Notes: generated by a model from the sequence alone, not told the origin. Shown: positions 7,685-17,986, numbered from the stretch's first letter. The stretch: DNA of 64,000 nucleotides from Candidatus Butyricicoccus avistercoris (GCA_019113005.1 DXIE01000015.1:1-64000); one strand, 5' to 3'. Numbers and translations are program-made.

Positions 7685-8728
7685 ATGGCAACACTAAAGG
7701 ATCTTTCAGAACATACAGGATACTCTATTGCAACCATTTCCCGTATTCTTAATAATGATCCTTCAATGAGTGCAAGCGATGAAACTCGTAAAAGAGTAAT
7801 GCAGGTGGCAGAAGAACTAAATTATGCTGCAACCAAAAGCAAAAAAGGTCGTAACCAGAAAAATGTATTAAATATTGGTGTGGTCTTTGCTTGTCAGTTT
7901 GAATGGCGTAGAGAAGAATTTGAAAAAGCTTGGCTTGAGTGTGTGGATAAAGTATGCTCAAATGCTAAAATATCTTGGATAAAAATAGAAATGGGAGTTT
8001 CCTCCGTGCATGATTTAAAAGAAATGCATTTAGATGGTATTTTAGCAATAGGCGTTTTTCAAGGGCCTCAAATAAATTGGATATTCCATATAAATGAAAA
8101 TGTTGTATTTATGGACGCATCTGCCGATGAAGTGCATTATGATACTGTTGTTATAAATAGCCATGCTGGTATGGCTCAAGCTATTGAACATCTGATGGAA
8201 TATGGTCATAAAGATATTGGCTATTTTGGTCCATGTGGCAAGCAACAATGCTGGACAAGAAGAATTTTAACAGAAGTTTTGCACAATATGTATAATGATG
8301 CTATGCGTGTTTACGGCTTAACAGATAAATCATGGGTGCTTAATGCAGAGGTTGATGTAGAGCAAAGCAAACAGGCTATGCTAGATTATATAAAATCAGG
8401 TGAGAAGCTGCCAACAGCTATAATTGCTGCATCTATGGAAAATGCACTAGGTGCTATTGAGGCTTTTGAGGAATGTAAAATAGATGTTCCAAGTGATATC
8501 TCAATTTTAGCGTTTTGCGATATTGATAGGTCAGAAAAGGCACTTAAAAAACTCACAATAGTACATATTCAAGAAGAATATATGTGTCGTGCAGCTGTTA
8601 GACTGATAAGTGAAAAAATGCCAAATCAAACTGTTCATGGTGTGCGTTATACTCCTAAAAAGGTTATGATTCCTCCTGTGCTTGATGGCGGATTGAGTGT
8701 TGCAGAACCTAAAATCTCTTATAATTAA
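7685..8728 (+). CDS. LacI/GalR-family transcriptional regulator
   Basis: 347 residues: an N-terminal LacI helix-turn-helix (MATLKDLSEHTGYSIATISRILN), hinge helix (ETRKRVMQVAEELNY), then a periplasmic-binding-protein-like effector domain (LNIGVVFA ... DTVVINSHAGMAQAIEHLMEYGHKDIGYFG ... PTAIIAASMENALGAIEAFEECKIDVPSDISILAF). The N-terminal half resembles the beta-galactosidase regulators of Firmicutes. The effector is probably a sugar, but no sugar gene is adjacent; the GH43 operon is 16 kb away. The unusual GGGGGG ribosome binding site lies 10 bases before the ATG. Single-gene unit with its own terminator. Confidence 0.92.
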   Translation: MATLKDLSEHTGYSIATISRILNNDPSMSASDETRKRVMQVAEELNYAATKSKKGRNQKNVLNIGVVFACQFEWRREEFEKAWLECVDKVCSNAKISWIKIEMGVSSVHDLKEMHLDGILAIGVFQGPQINWIFHINENVVFMDASADEVHYDTVVINSHAGMAQAIEHLMEYGHKDIGYFGPCGKQQCWTRRILTEVLHNMYNDAMRVYGLTDKSWVLNAEVDVEQSKQAMLDYIKSGEKLPTAIIAASMENALGAIEAFEECKIDVPSDISILAFCDIDRSEKALKKLTIVHIQEEYMCRAAVRLISEKMPNQTVHGVRYTPKKVMIPPVLDGGLSVAEPKISYN

Positions 8729-8738
8729 ATAATTTTCA

Positions 8739-8776
8739 AATACCGAAAAATGATGGAACATTTTTCGGTATTTTTT
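8739..8776 (+). terminator. Rho-independent terminator of the LacI-family gene
   Basis: A perfect 14-bp stem (AATACCGAAAAATG with CATTTTTCGGTATT), a 6-base loop and a T tract. Confidence 0.9.
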
Positions 8777-8804
8777 CGTCTATCAAGTAAAAGGAGGTTT
8801 TATT

Positions 8805-9740
8805 ATGAAAAAGTTAATTTCCGCTCTGTTAATGATTGTTATGCTGTTTACTATGGTGTCATATGCTGGGGCTTATAGTGATAACAGCAAACTCATTTGT
8901 GCAAATGTTAAACAAATTTCAGAAAATTCTATTTTATTAGAAAGAATTGATGAGAGAGGTGAGATAGATGTCAAAATTAATGAAAATACACTATATATGG
9001 ACAGTGGAAATGCAATAAAAGGTAATATTAAAGATATAAAACCAAATGATACAGTATATGTTTTTTATAATGAAGATAAAGCAAATGCTATTGTTTATAA
9101 TATTCCTCAAGACACAGGTTGTGCGATGCTCCATACTATTGAAAAATTAGAGTTTTATGATGGTGGTCAAACAAAAATTTTAACTGATAACGGCGGCATG
9201 TATATAGGAATTGATAAAGATGCTAAGATTACAAATTATTCTGATGGCAAGCAAATAAAAGATACCGATTTATTTGTAGGTCAAAAAATATTTGCTTGGT
9301 ATAACGGCGTAGAAGAAAGCTATCCTGCACAAACAAGTACTTATAGACTTGTATTGGTTGATGAGGGTCAAACAGCCGATATTTTATTAAATGGGAAGGC
9401 AATAGCTACAAAAGCAGTGTTAAAAAATGGTGTTTGGACAGTTCCAATGCGTGAAACCGCAGAAACTCTAGGTCTTGAAGTTTCATGGAATGCTGACGAA
9501 AGAATAGCAACAATGAAAAATTCAGCAAGAATAATGGATATTAAAATAGGTGAAGATTTATATTTATCATATGCAAGTGAGCAAAGCGGTATGATAGGTA
9601 TGACAGCACCTATTAAGCTTGGTTGTAAAGCATATATAAGTGAGGATAAAACATGGATACCTGCAAAAGTATTTGAAATTTTTGTTGGATTTGATGTAAC
9701 TCAAAATAATAATACAATAGAAATAAAAAAAGCGAGCTAA
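8805..9740 (+). CDS. Secreted protein with C-terminal copper-amine-oxidase-like stalk domain
   Basis: 311 residues. A signal peptide (MKKLISALLMIVMLFTMVSYAGA) is followed by a beta-rich region of unknown function (about 30-180) with repeated short motifs around LLERIDERGEID and DTVYVFYNEDKA. A C-terminal domain (about 190-310) matches the copper amine oxidase N-terminal-like fold: NGKAIATKAVLKNGVWTVPMRETAETLGLEVSWN and WIPAKVFE. In Firmicutes this domain is a structural stalk in secreted proteins and carries no amine oxidase chemistry. The gene shares this domain with the frameshifted secreted hydrolase upstream. It follows AAAAGGAGG. No partner or substrate can be named. Confidence 0.85.
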   Translation: MKKLISALLMIVMLFTMVSYAGAYSDNSKLICANVKQISENSILLERIDERGEIDVKINENTLYMDSGNAIKGNIKDIKPNDTVYVFYNEDKANAIVYNIPQDTGCAMLHTIEKLEFYDGGQTKILTDNGGMYIGIDKDAKITNYSDGKQIKDTDLFVGQKIFAWYNGVEESYPAQTSTYRLVLVDEGQTADILLNGKAIATKAVLKNGVWTVPMRETAETLGLEVSWNADERIATMKNSARIMDIKIGEDLYLSYASEQSGMIGMTAPIKLGCKAYISEDKTWIPAKVFEIFVGFDVTQNNNTIEIKKAS

Positions 9741-9756
9741 AAAAGCTCGCTTTTTT
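9726..9756. terminator. Bidirectional terminator between the stalk-domain gene and leuB
   Basis: AAAAAAGCGAGCT pairs with AGCTCGCTTTTTT, with A and T tracts on both sides, so it can stop transcription from either convergent gene. Confidence 0.9.
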
Positions 9757-9759
9757 ATG

Positions 9760-10836
9760 TTAAATATTAGCTCGGATAATTTCGCCGATTTCCTTTGTAG
9801 AAAGAGCTTTTTCGCCCTTTGTAGCAATATCAGCAGTTCTATAACCATCATTGAGTGCTTTCTCAACCGCATTTTCGATTGCATTAGCCTCATCAGTTAA
9901 GCCGAATGAATATCTAAGCATCATAGCACATGAAAGAATGGTTGCAATAGGATTTGCAATGCCTTTGCCAGCGATATCTGGAGCAGAACCATGAATAGGC
10001 TCATACATACCACGACCGCTCTCATTGAGTGATGCACTTGGTAGCATACCAATAGAACCAGTAATCATAGATGCCTCATCGGAGAGAATATCGCCGAACA
10101 GATTGCCTGTAACAATTACATCAAACTGAGCAGGGTTACGAACAAGCTGCATAGCTGCATTATCTACATACATATGTTCAAGTGTAACATCTGGGTATTC
10201 TTCAGCAATACGGGTTACAGTTTCACGCCATACACGAGATGTTTCAAGCACATTAGCTTTATCAACAGAAGTAACTTTTTTGGAGCGTACACGAGCCATT
10301 TCAAATGCACGACGTGCAATACGCTCTACCTCGTAAACAGAGTAATTCATATCATCATAGCCAACAACGCCCCAGTTGTTAGTGCTTTCACGTCTGCCAT
10401 GCTCGCCGAAATAAACATCACCAGTAAGCTCACGACATACAACAATGTCAAAACCATCACCAATGATTTCAGGCTTGATAGGGCAAGCGTCAGCTAGTGC
10501 CTTGTACATCATAGCAGGGCGAATATTAGCAAATAAACCAAGAGCAGCTCTTAAACCTAAAAGAGCTTTTTCAGGGCGGTTCTGTGATGGCTGATTATCC
10601 CACTTAGGACCGCCAACCGCACCTAAAAGCACAGAATCAGCATTTTTACAAATCTCGATTGTTTCCTCGGTCAGAGGAACACCATTTGCATCAATAGAGC
10701 AGCCGCCCGCTAAAACTTCATTATAATTAAAGGTATGACCGAATTTTTCGCCGACTTTATCAAGCACAAGCATAGCCTCGGTTACAATTTCTGGGCCTAC
10801 ACCGTCACCTTTAACAACAGCAATATTGTAATTCAT
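9760..10836 (-). CDS. leuB: 3-isopropylmalate dehydrogenase
   Basis: 358 residues, full length. It oxidises and decarboxylates 3-isopropylmalate to 2-oxoisocaproate with NAD in leucine synthesis. The metal-substrate site GDGVGPEIV is at the N-terminus, with the [11 protein letters not shown] active-site segment, the [29 protein letters not shown] nucleotide region and [15 protein letters not shown]. It is the last gene of the leuACDB operon; leuD ends four bases upstream. The ribosome binding site AGAGGA lies about ten bases before the ATG. Confidence 0.97.
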   Translation of the reverse strand: MNYNIAVVKGDGVGPEIVTEAMLVLDKVGEKFGHTFNYNEVLAGGCSIDANGVPLTEETIEICKNADSVLLGAVGGPKWDNQPSQNRPEKALLGLRAALGLFANIRPAMMYKALADACPIKPEIIGDGFDIVVCRELTGDVYFGEHGRRESTNNWGVVGYDDMNYSVYEVERIARRAFEMARVRSKKVTSVDKANVLETSRVWRETVTRIAEEYPDVTLEHMYVDNAAMQLVRNPAQFDVIVTGNLFGDILSDEASMITGSIGMLPSASLNESGRGMYEPIHGSAPDIAGKGIANPIATILSCAMMLRYSFGLTDEANAIENAVEKALNDGYRTADIATKGEKALSTKEIGEIIRANI

Positions 10837-10840
10837 TTTA

Positions 10841-11332
10841 TTAAAATCCTCTTTTCTTTAAGCTCTTAAGCAGTCCGCCATCAGCAATAATACTCTGAAT
10901 AAATGGAGGGAAAGCAGCCGCTTGATATTGCTCATTTTTAGTTTCATTTGTGATAATGCCTGTGTCAAAATCAACAGAAACAATATCACCAGCTTCAATA
11001 GCGTTTGCAGCAGCCTCACATTCTAGGATTGGAAGACCGATATTTATAGCATTGCGATAGAAAATACGAGCAAAAGAAGATGCAATAACACAGGAAACAT
11101 TGTTTTCCTTGATAACCAGTGGAGCATGTTCACGAGAAGAACCACAGCCAAAGTTACGAGTAGCAACAATAATGTCACCATCATTAACATTCTTTACAAA
11201 ATCAGCGTCAATATCCTCCATTGCATGACTGGAAAGCTCTTTTACATCAGCAATATTTAAGTAACGTGCAGGAATGATAACGTCTGTATCTACATTATCA
11301 CCATATTTAAAAACAGAACCTTTTACAACCAT
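10841..11332 (-). CDS. leuD: 3-isopropylmalate dehydratase small subunit
   Basis: 163 residues, the short form of LeuD found in Clostridia and Archaea. It is the swivelling domain that pairs with LeuC to isomerise 2- to 3-isopropylmalate. Motifs: [17 protein letters not shown] near the start and the substrate-recognition loop [12 protein letters not shown] in the middle. It lies between leuC (18 bases upstream) and leuB in the T-box-controlled operon. GGGAGG precedes the ATG. Confidence 0.96.
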   Translation of the reverse strand: MVVKGSVFKYGDNVDTDVIIPARYLNIADVKELSSHAMEDIDADFVKNVNDGDIIVATRNFGCGSSREHAPLVIKENNVSCVIASSFARIFYRNAINIGLPILECEAAANAIEAGDIVSVDFDTGIITNETKNEQYQAAAFPPFIQSIIADGGLLKSLKKRGF

Positions 11333-11350
11333 TTTATTAAAAACCTCCCA

Positions 11351-12613
11351 TTAGTCTAAATCTTCTGGTGAGCAGATATAACCCTTAACAGCACTTGCAG
11401 CAGCAACAGCAGGGCTAGAAAGATAAATTTCACTTGTGATATGTCCCATACGACCAACGAAGTTACGGTTAGTAGTAGAGATAGAGCGTTCACCCTCAGC
11501 TAAGATACCCATATGACCGCCTAAGCATGGGCCACAAGTAGGAGTGGAAACAATAGCACCAGCTTCAATGAAAATCTTTGCAAGACCTTCTTCGATACAC
11601 TGTAAATAGACTTCCTGTGTTGCAGGAATAACAATAGTTCTTACATCTTTTGCAACATGTCTGCCCTTTAGAATTTCAGCAGCAATACGCATATCTTCAA
11701 TTCTGCCGTTTGTACATGAACCGATTACAGCCTGTTGTACTTCGATTTTTTCAAGCTCATCAGTAGTCTTTGTGTTTTCTGGCAGATGAGGACAAGCAAC
11801 GGTAGGACGAAGTGCAGAAAGGTCGATTTCATAAGTAGCAGTATATTCTGCATCTTCATCAGCTTCAAATACAGTTACTTCACGGTTTACACGGTTTTTA
11901 ATATATTCCATTGTCTTTTCATCAACAGGGAAAATACCATTTTTTGCACCAGCCTCGATTGCCATGTTACAAATTGTGAAACGGTCGTCCATAGAAAGCT
12001 CGCTAACACCTTTGCCAGTGAACTCCATTGACTGATATAAAGCACCATCAACACCGATTTTACCGATGATATGTAAAATTACATCTTTACCAGAAATCCA
12101 AGGAGCTTTTTTGCCCTTTAATACAAACTTAATAGCACTTGGAACTTTAAACCAAGCTTTACCAGTAGCCATGCCAGCAGCAAGGTCGGTAGAACCTACA
12201 CCAGTAGAGAATGCACCTAATGCACCATAAGTACAGGTGTGAGAGTCTGCACCGATAATCAGTTCACCACATGCAGTTAAGCCTTTTTCTGGAAGAAGTG
12301 CGTGTTCTACGCCCATATCACCAACATCATAGAAGTTTACAATGTCATGTTTTCTTGAGAAATCACGGCAAACCTTACATTGCTGAGCGGATTTAATATC
12401 CTTATTAGGTGCAAAGTGGTCCATAACAAGTGCGATTTTTGTACGGTCAAATACCTTTTCAAAACCTGCCTTTTCCATCTCACGAATGGCAACAGGGCCT
12501 GTGATATCATTTGCAAGAGTCAGGTCAAGATTTGCCTCGATAAGCTGACCTGCTACTACACTTTCTAATCCTGCGTGATGAGCAAGGATTTTTTGACTCA
12601 TTGTCATTCCCAT
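11351..12613 (-). CDS. leuC: 3-isopropylmalate dehydratase large subunit
   Basis: 420 residues, the short LeuC type that pairs with the short LeuD. An aconitase-fold protein with a 4Fe-4S cluster; ligand cysteines lie in IGSCTNGR and [12 protein letters not shown], and the substrate region includes [23 protein letters not shown]. The start [15 protein letters not shown] has GGAGGAA upstream; internal ATGs at the third and fifth codons are possible alternatives. Second gene of leuACDB. Confidence 0.96.
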   Translation of the reverse strand: MGMTMSQKILAHHAGLESVVAGQLIEANLDLTLANDITGPVAIREMEKAGFEKVFDRTKIALVMDHFAPNKDIKSAQQCKVCRDFSRKHDIVNFYDVGDMGVEHALLPEKGLTACGELIIGADSHTCTYGALGAFSTGVGSTDLAAGMATGKAWFKVPSAIKFVLKGKKAPWISGKDVILHIIGKIGVDGALYQSMEFTGKGVSELSMDDRFTICNMAIEAGAKNGIFPVDEKTMEYIKNRVNREVTVFEADEDAEYTATYEIDLSALRPTVACPHLPENTKTTDELEKIEVQQAVIGSCTNGRIEDMRIAAEILKGRHVAKDVRTIVIPATQEVYLQCIEEGLAKIFIEAGAIVSTPTCGPCLGGHMGILAEGERSISTTNRNFVGRMGHITSEIYLSSPAVAAASAVKGYICSPEDLD

Positions 12614-12631
12614 TTTACTATTTCCTCCCGT

Positions 12632-14140
12632 TTATTCCATGAAAAATTTATTTATACCGTTAATATAAGATTTAATAGATGCCTCTACAATATCGGTAGA
12701 TACACCACGACCAGTTACAAGCTCGCTGCCATCAATAGAGATTTTAACGATTGCCTCAGCCTGAGCATCATCACCATCAGTCATAGATTTCAGTGAGTAA
12801 TCCTCAAGTTCAATTTCACGACCAACAATCTTGTTAATAGCTTTGAATGCTGCCTCAATAGGGCCGCTAGATGCTGCAACACGTTCAAATGTTTCATCAC
12901 CCTTTTTAACCTTAATAACAGCGGTAGAAGTGATAGCATTACCAGAGTTAATAACAAAGTTAACAAGGCTGTAACGCTCTGCACCAGAAACAGGAGCAAC
13001 ACCAATAATTGCCTCAAGGTCTCTATCCTTGATAGTCTTTTTCTTATCAGCCAGAGCCTTAAACTTCTCAAATGCCTTATCCAGCTTTTCTTTATCTAAT
13101 GTATAACCAAGCTCACGCAGACGGTCTTCAAATGCATGACGGCCAGAATGTTTGCCAAGAACGATTGCATTCTTAGGAATACCAACAGATTCTGGAGTCA
13201 TAATTTCATAGGTTTCCTTATTGTTAAGTACACCATGCTGATGAATACCAGATTCATGTGCAAACGCATTAGCACCGACAATAGGTTTTGTAGGTGCAAC
13301 AGGAACACCTGTGATAGTTTGTATCATACGGCTTGCACGATAAATTTGGGTTGTTTCAATATTGCAATCAACATCAAAGTAATTTTTACGGGTGTTAAGT
13401 GCCATTACACATTCTTCCATAGACGCATTACCAGCACGTTCACCGATACCATTTATAGTACATTCAATCTGACCGATACCAGCCTCAACACCAGCTAAGG
13501 AATTTGCAACAGCCATGCCTAAATCGTTATGACAGTGACAGGATAGAATTACATTTTCAATGCCTTCTGTATGCTCACGAATATAACGAACACGAGCCGC
13601 ATATTCTTCTGGAACCATATAACCAACTGTATCTGGGATATTCAGTGTTGTAGCACCTGCTTTAATAGCAGTTTCAAAACTGCGACACAGAAAATCTAAA
13701 TCAGAACGACAAGCATCTTCTGCTGAGAACTCGATATCAGGACAGTATTTCTTTGCATACGCAACATTATACGCTATGGACTCCAGAACATGCTCAGGGG
13801 TCATCTTCAGTTTATATTGCATATGCAGAGGAGAAGTTGCTAGGAAAACATGAATTCTAGATGAATTTGCATTTTTAATAGCGCTCCAAGCAGCATCAAT
13901 ATCCTTTTCTGCACAGCGAGCCAGTGAACAAATTGTAGAATCCTTGATGATATCAGCAATAGCAGAGATTGCAGCCGCATCACCAGGGGAAGCGATAGCA
14001 AAACCAGCTTCGATAATATCAACTTTTAAAGCTTCAAGCTGACGAGCAACTTCAAGTTTTTCATTTAAGTTCATGCTGCAACCAGGGGATTGCTCGCCAT
14101 CACGCAATGTAGTGTCAAAAATACGAATAGTTCTTTCCAT
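12632..14140 (-). CDS. leuA: 2-isopropylmalate synthase
   Basis: 502 residues. It condenses acetyl-CoA with 2-oxoisovalerate, the committed step of leucine synthesis. The TIM-barrel catalytic domain begins with FDTTLRDGEQSPG and contains HCHNDLGMAVANS and NGIGERAGNASMEE. The C-terminal third (about 375-502) is the LeuA allosteric domain, which in the family binds leucine for feedback inhibition. It is the first gene of the operon and is preceded by a T-box leader, so leucine supply is sensed twice: by tRNA charging at the RNA and by leucine at the enzyme. Confidence 0.97.
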   Translation of the reverse strand: MERTIRIFDTTLRDGEQSPGCSMNLNEKLEVARQLEALKVDIIEAGFAIASPGDAAAISAIADIIKDSTICSLARCAEKDIDAAWSAIKNANSSRIHVFLATSPLHMQYKLKMTPEHVLESIAYNVAYAKKYCPDIEFSAEDACRSDLDFLCRSFETAIKAGATTLNIPDTVGYMVPEEYAARVRYIREHTEGIENVILSCHCHNDLGMAVANSLAGVEAGIGQIECTINGIGERAGNASMEECVMALNTRKNYFDVDCNIETTQIYRASRMIQTITGVPVAPTKPIVGANAFAHESGIHQHGVLNNKETYEIMTPESVGIPKNAIVLGKHSGRHAFEDRLRELGYTLDKEKLDKAFEKFKALADKKKTIKDRDLEAIIGVAPVSGAERYSLVNFVINSGNAITSTAVIKVKKGDETFERVAASSGPIEAAFKAINKIVGREIELEDYSLKSMTDGDDAQAEAIVKISIDGSELVTGRGVSTDIVEASIKSYINGINKFFME

Positions 14141-14185
14141 AACTTAATTCCTCCGAAAATCAAGATTTTTTTTATTTTTTGATGT

Positions 14186-14456
14186 AAAAAAAGCCCCGTC
14201 TCTTAAATATAAGAGACGAAGCTACAAACTCCGCGTTACCACTCTCGTTGCTGCAAGTGTGCAGCCACTCAGCGTGTATCAAACAATACACTTCTCTATA
14301 ACGGGAGAACCCGACCTAGCTTAATAAGCAAAAAACTGTTCAGCAGGCAGCTCACCGGGGAGTTTCATGTGCGTCCAACACTGTCTCGCACCAAACGACA
14401 GCTCTCTGAAGATATTCACTACATTACTTTACCAGTTCATCACATTTAACAGATAC
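14186..14456 (-). ncRNA. T-box leader of leuACDB, leucine-specific
   Basis: On the minus strand the leader has a stem I start CAGAGAGCTGTCG...GTGCGAGACAG, a specifier region GAAACTCCCC in which CTC (leucine) is at 14362-14360, and the antiterminator T-box GAGTGGTAACGCGG (plus 14231-14244). It ends in a terminator with stem AGCTTCGTCTCTT / AAGAGACGGGGCT (14223-14192) and a U tract. Uncharged tRNA-Leu would stabilise the antiterminator and turn on leucine synthesis. The CTC choice is inferred from position and from the operon's content. Confidence 0.92.
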
Positions 14457-14463
14457 TATATAC

Positions 14464-14492
14464 AGTCTAGCGAAATTTTTCCAGCCTGTCAA
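14464..14492 (-). promoter_or_regulatory. SigA-type promoter of the leu T-box transcript
   Basis: On the minus strand: TTGACA (14492-14487), a 17-bp spacer and TAGACT (14469-14464), just upstream of the T-box leader. Confidence 0.78.
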
Positions 14493-14526
14493 GTGAAAAC
14501 TTAAAATTTTTATTATTTATCTTCAC

Positions 14527-14555
14527 TTGAATAGTTAGATAAAATGGTCTATAAT
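14527..14555 (+). promoter_or_regulatory. SigA-type promoter of the PAP2-flippase-PPTase operon
   Basis: TTGAAT (14527-14532), a 17-bp spacer and TATAAT (14550-14555). Divergent from the leu promoter. Confidence 0.75.
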
Positions 14556-14583
14556 TTAAAAGATTAAAACTAAGGAGGGCTAT

Positions 14584-15132
14584 ATGCAACAGATTTTGAC
14601 AGTTGACCATGAAATTTTGTACTTTATTTGCCATTGGCTTAGAAACGATTTTTTAAATCCAATTATGCTTTTTATAACTCATCTTGGTGATGGTGGAGCT
14701 ATATGGATTTTTATAGCACTTATATTTTTGCTAAAAAAACAGACAAGAATTTTTGGTATAAGTATGCTTGTATCACTTCTTGTAGGTCTTATAGTTGGTA
14801 ATATGATAATGAAACCGTTTTTTGCAAGACCTAGACCGTTTGAGACTTATGAGGACATAATAAACCTTATAAATCAAGGCGGTTATTCATTCCCATCTGG
14901 TCATTCATTATCATCATTTACAGCATCAACCAGTTTTTATTTATGTGCTAAGTATAAAAATATAAAACTGAATTTTGCAAGGGCTTTTTTAGTGCTTGCA
15001 ACGCTTATAGCTCTATCAAGACTTTATGTATGTGTGCATTATCCAACAGACGTGCTTTGTGGAAGTTTAATAGGTGTAATTATAGCTGTTATAGTGGTTA
15101 AAATTATTATAAAGAGATTCCCAAATAGCTAA
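14584..15132 (+). CDS. PAP2-family membrane phosphatase
   Basis: 182 residues with about five membrane segments. All three motifs of the PAP2 phosphatase site are visible: K77...RPRP (KPFFARPRP), PSGH at 104-107 and RLYVCVHYPTDVLCG. Many such proteins dephosphorylate undecaprenyl pyrophosphate or other lipid phosphates at the outer membrane face. Lying in front of a flippase gene 13 bases on, a role in recycling the lipid carrier of a surface polysaccharide is plausible, but this is inference. Start follows AAGGAGG. Confidence 0.9.
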   Translation: MQQILTVDHEILYFICHWLRNDFLNPIMLFITHLGDGGAIWIFIALIFLLKKQTRIFGISMLVSLLVGLIVGNMIMKPFFARPRPFETYEDIINLINQGGYSFPSGHSLSSFTASTSFYLCAKYKNIKLNFARAFLVLATLIALSRLYVCVHYPTDVLCGSLIGVIIAVIVVKIIIKRFPNS

Positions 15133-15145
15133 GGAGTAAAGACAG

Positions 15146-16564
15146 ATGAAAAATAAATATGCCCGATTGCTTGGCAATACTATGATTTTTGCAATCGGTA
15201 CTTTTAGCTCTAAAGTGTTAGTATTTTTTATGATGAGATACTACACAGCGGTATTAAGTACGGCCGATTTTGGTATAAGTGACCTTATAACTCAGTCGGC
15301 AAATGTGCTTATACCAATCGCAACAGTAAGTATAACATCAGGTATTATTCGATTTGGTTTAATAAGAAGTAATGATAAAAGACAGGTATTTTCAATAGGT
15401 GTTGTAACTGTTTTTTGTGGATATGCGTTTTTGCTCTTGCTTTATCCGCTTTTAAAGCAAATAGATACATTTGCACCTTATTTATTTTTAATTTATTTAT
15501 ATGTTTTAACATCATCACTTCAGCAGGTTTGTCATCAGTTTGTAAGAGCAAAAGGGCATGTAAGACTTTATGCACTGGACGGAATTTTCCGAACAGTTTG
15601 TACTATTTTGTTTAATGTGCTATTTTTAAGCGGATTTAAACTAGGCATAATAGGCTATGTACTCAGTATAATAGTAGCAGATGTGCTTTCTATTATAGGT
15701 CTAAGTTTGATTGATGAATTGCCAAAATATTTTAGTTTAAAAGCACTAAATCCAGTTATGGCAAGAGCTATGCTTAGATATTCTGTGCCTCTTATTTTAG
15801 CTACTGAATGTAACTGGATAATAAGTATGTCTGATAGATTTTTTATTGAAAATATGCGTACATCGCATGAGCTTGGTCTTTATGCGGTATCTGCTCGAAT
15901 ACCTACAATTATGATTTTAGTATCAAGTATTTTTATAGAGGCTTGGCAGATATCAACGATAAACGATAGCAGTAGGAGAGAACAAGAGGATTTCTTTACA
16001 AAAGTAGGCAATGTATATCAAGCACTTGTTTTTATGCTCATTTCGGGAATAATTTTATTTTCAAAAGTGTTTGTAGCTATATTTGCAGACCCATCTTATT
16101 ATGAAGCTTGGAAATATATACCTCTTTTAGTTATTGGCTCTGGTTTTGCATGTTTATCTAACTTTATGAACAGCATTTATACTCTTGAGAAAAAAAGCAC
16201 TTATTCTATGGCTACGGTTGTACTTGGTGCAGTGATGAATGTTGTTCTTAATGTTTTAATGATTCCTAAATATGGTGCAAATGGTGCGGCACTTGCAACC
16301 GCTATAAGCTATGTAGCAATGTTTTTAATTCGTGCAGTTCACAGCAGAAAGTATATTCGAATAAGATGGCAATACGCAAGATTTATTGTATCAAGTTTTG
16401 TTTTAATCTTGCAAAGTTATTTTATGCTAAGCGAAGTTACCTTTTGGATACCAATAGAAATTTTGCTTTGTGCAGTTATAATTATATTAAATGGTGATGA
16501 TTTAATCCGTGCATTTAATAAATTATTTAGCAAATATTTATATAAAATGGCAAATAGAACATGA
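15146..16564 (+). CDS. Polysaccharide/lipid-carrier flippase, MOP superfamily (Wzx-like)
   Basis: 472 residues with about 12-14 membrane segments. The N-terminus (NTMIFAIGTFSSKVLVFFMMRYYTAVLSTADFG) and mid segment (RYSVPLILATECNWIISMSDRFFI) are typical of oligosaccharide flippases of the polysaccharide synthase family. These move undecaprenyl-linked sugars across the membrane. It is second in an operon after the PAP2 phosphatase and overlaps the next gene by four bases. No glycosyltransferases lie nearby, so the cargo is unknown. Confidence 0.88.
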   Translation: MKNKYARLLGNTMIFAIGTFSSKVLVFFMMRYYTAVLSTADFGISDLITQSANVLIPIATVSITSGIIRFGLIRSNDKRQVFSIGVVTVFCGYAFLLLLYPLLKQIDTFAPYLFLIYLYVLTSSLQQVCHQFVRAKGHVRLYALDGIFRTVCTILFNVLFLSGFKLGIIGYVLSIIVADVLSIIGLSLIDELPKYFSLKALNPVMARAMLRYSVPLILATECNWIISMSDRFFIENMRTSHELGLYAVSARIPTIMILVSSIFIEAWQISTINDSSRREQEDFFTKVGNVYQALVFMLISGIILFSKVFVAIFADPSYYEAWKYIPLLVIGSGFACLSNFMNSIYTLEKKSTYSMATVVLGAVMNVVLNVLMIPKYGANGAALATAISYVAMFLIRAVHSRKYIRIRWQYARFIVSSFVLILQSYFMLSEVTFWIPIEILLCAVIIILNGDDLIRAFNKLFSKYLYKMANRT

Positions 16565-17226
16565 AAAAAATACATGTATTTGCCCTGAATATAAATGATA
16601 TCTGTGAAGATAGCCTCAATTTACTGCATAAAAAACAGCAAGAAAGAATTAAAAATATAAAAAACAAAAATGCAAGAAAACAAGCTCTTGCGGCGGAATT
16701 ACTTGTTTTATATATTGTGAAAAAATTTAAACCTAAAAATATATCAATTCCGCCGCTTAGAATAGCGGGTGAATTTGGAAAACCTTATTTTGCGGAAAAT
16801 ACTGATTTTAAATTCAGTATATCACATAGTGGACAGTGGGCGGTAATTGCAGTTTCAGATTGTGAAATAGGAATAGATATTGAAAAAATAGGTAAGCTTA
16901 GAACAAGTGTTGCAAAAAGGGTGCTAAACGAAAAAGAAAAACAGGAATTCTTTTCACTTGATATAAATAGCCAGAAAATAAGGTTTTATGATTATTGGGT
17001 ATTAAAAGAAAGCATTGTAAAAGCCACAGGTAGGGGAATGAATGACTCGTTTTCTGATATATATATAAGGTTTGCTCATAAAACAAGAGCTGAAATTGAT
17101 AAAAAAGAAGTTCAATTACTTTTATTGCCCTTTGAAAGTGAATATAAAATGGGTATATGTATATTTTCAAAAGAAATATATAAAATTTTCACAAAGATAC
17201 TTTCTTATCATGAGATAATAGTGTAA
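16561..17226 (+). CDS. 4'-phosphopantetheinyl transferase, Sfp type
   Basis: 221 residues, the Sfp-type length. Diagnostic motifs are FSISHSGQWAVIAV, then GIDIEKI with the metal-binding acid, and the helix YDYWVLKESIVKATGRGM. The enzyme moves phosphopantetheine from CoA to carrier proteins. Its ATG overlaps the flippase stop (ATGA), so translation is coupled. No acyl or peptidyl carrier protein or synthetase is in this window; it may serve a carrier protein elsewhere, or the fatty acid carrier if no AcpS exists. Confidence 0.92.
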   Translation: MKKIHVFALNINDICEDSLNLLHKKQQERIKNIKNKNARKQALAAELLVLYIVKKFKPKNISIPPLRIAGEFGKPYFAENTDFKFSISHSGQWAVIAVSDCEIGIDIEKIGKLRTSVAKRVLNEKEKQEFFSLDINSQKIRFYDYWVLKESIVKATGRGMNDSFSDIYIRFAHKTRAEIDKKEVQLLLLPFESEYKMGICIFSKEIYKIFTKILSYHEIIV

Positions 17227-17294
17227 AATAAAACATATAATATATTATTATGATTTGGTAAAATAGTGATATTTTAGTATAAAGGGTGGACACT

Positions 17295-17981
17295 ATGTGG
17301 AAAGATATATTTACTAAAAAGCAAGAAGAAAAAAAAGAAGAAGAATTTGACTATGGTGAATATATTGGCTTAGTATGTCAGGTTATGAGTGATGAAAATA
17401 AACTATTCTTCATAGGTCAGCTTGATAAATATGATAATATACATAAAGAAATGAGAGTAGTGCTTCATAAAGGTGAGCAAACACCTCAAGGGGTAATGCA
17501 TAACACACCTGTTAAAATAAGTATTCAAAATAAAGGCGATATAATTGTGCTTTATGGTGCTGTAACAGGTCAAGCGGCTAGTTATTGGCGTGTTGAAATA
17601 AAAAATATGATTAAGTGCGAAGAACAGAGAGATAGTTTTCGTCAAGCATTAAAATGCAGGGCTACAATAGTTAAATATGATGAAGAAAAAGATGAGGCAA
17701 CACCTATTGAATGTGATTTAATAAATATAAGTTTAACTGGTATAGCATTCAGAAGTGATGTTGAATTTAACATTGATGAAGTTGTATGGGTTGATGAAGC
17801 GGTTTTGCATAAAAATTGCCCTACCAAATACAGTTTTAAATGTATTGTAAGACGAACATTCAAAGATGAAAAGAATAAAGTTTGTTACGGTTGTGAATTT
17901 GAAAGAATACCGTCATCTGTTGAAAACAGTCTTTGCAAAGATTTGTTCTATCTGCAAGCACAATCAATAAATGGTAACTAA
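17295..17981 (+). CDS. PilZ-domain protein, YcgR/YpfA-like
   Basis: 228 residues. The N-terminal half is a YcgR-N-like beta-barrel; the C-terminal half is PilZ, with RDSFR (RxxxR) followed about 30 residues later by NISLTG (NxSxxG), the residues that bind cyclic di-GMP in this family. The extreme N-terminus is charged (KKQEEKKEEE). The start at 17295 follows GGGTGG; a GTG at 17286 lies within that ribosome binding site. No flagellar genes are present, so its output is unknown, but a GGDEF/EAL protein 2 kb downstream could supply or remove its ligand. A terminator follows. Confidence 0.88.
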   Translation: MWKDIFTKKQEEKKEEEFDYGEYIGLVCQVMSDENKLFFIGQLDKYDNIHKEMRVVLHKGEQTPQGVMHNTPVKISIQNKGDIIVLYGAVTGQAASYWRVEIKNMIKCEEQRDSFRQALKCRATIVKYDEEKDEATPIECDLINISLTGIAFRSDVEFNIDEVVWVDEAVLHKNCPTKYSFKCIVRRTFKDEKNKVCYGCEFERIPSSVENSLCKDLFYLQAQSINGN

Positions 17982-17986
17982 GTTTA

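Noticed and set aside
13136..13498. 120-codon plus-strand open frame inside leuA
   Set aside because: A shadow of leuA; no family features, and leuA is intact on the other strand.
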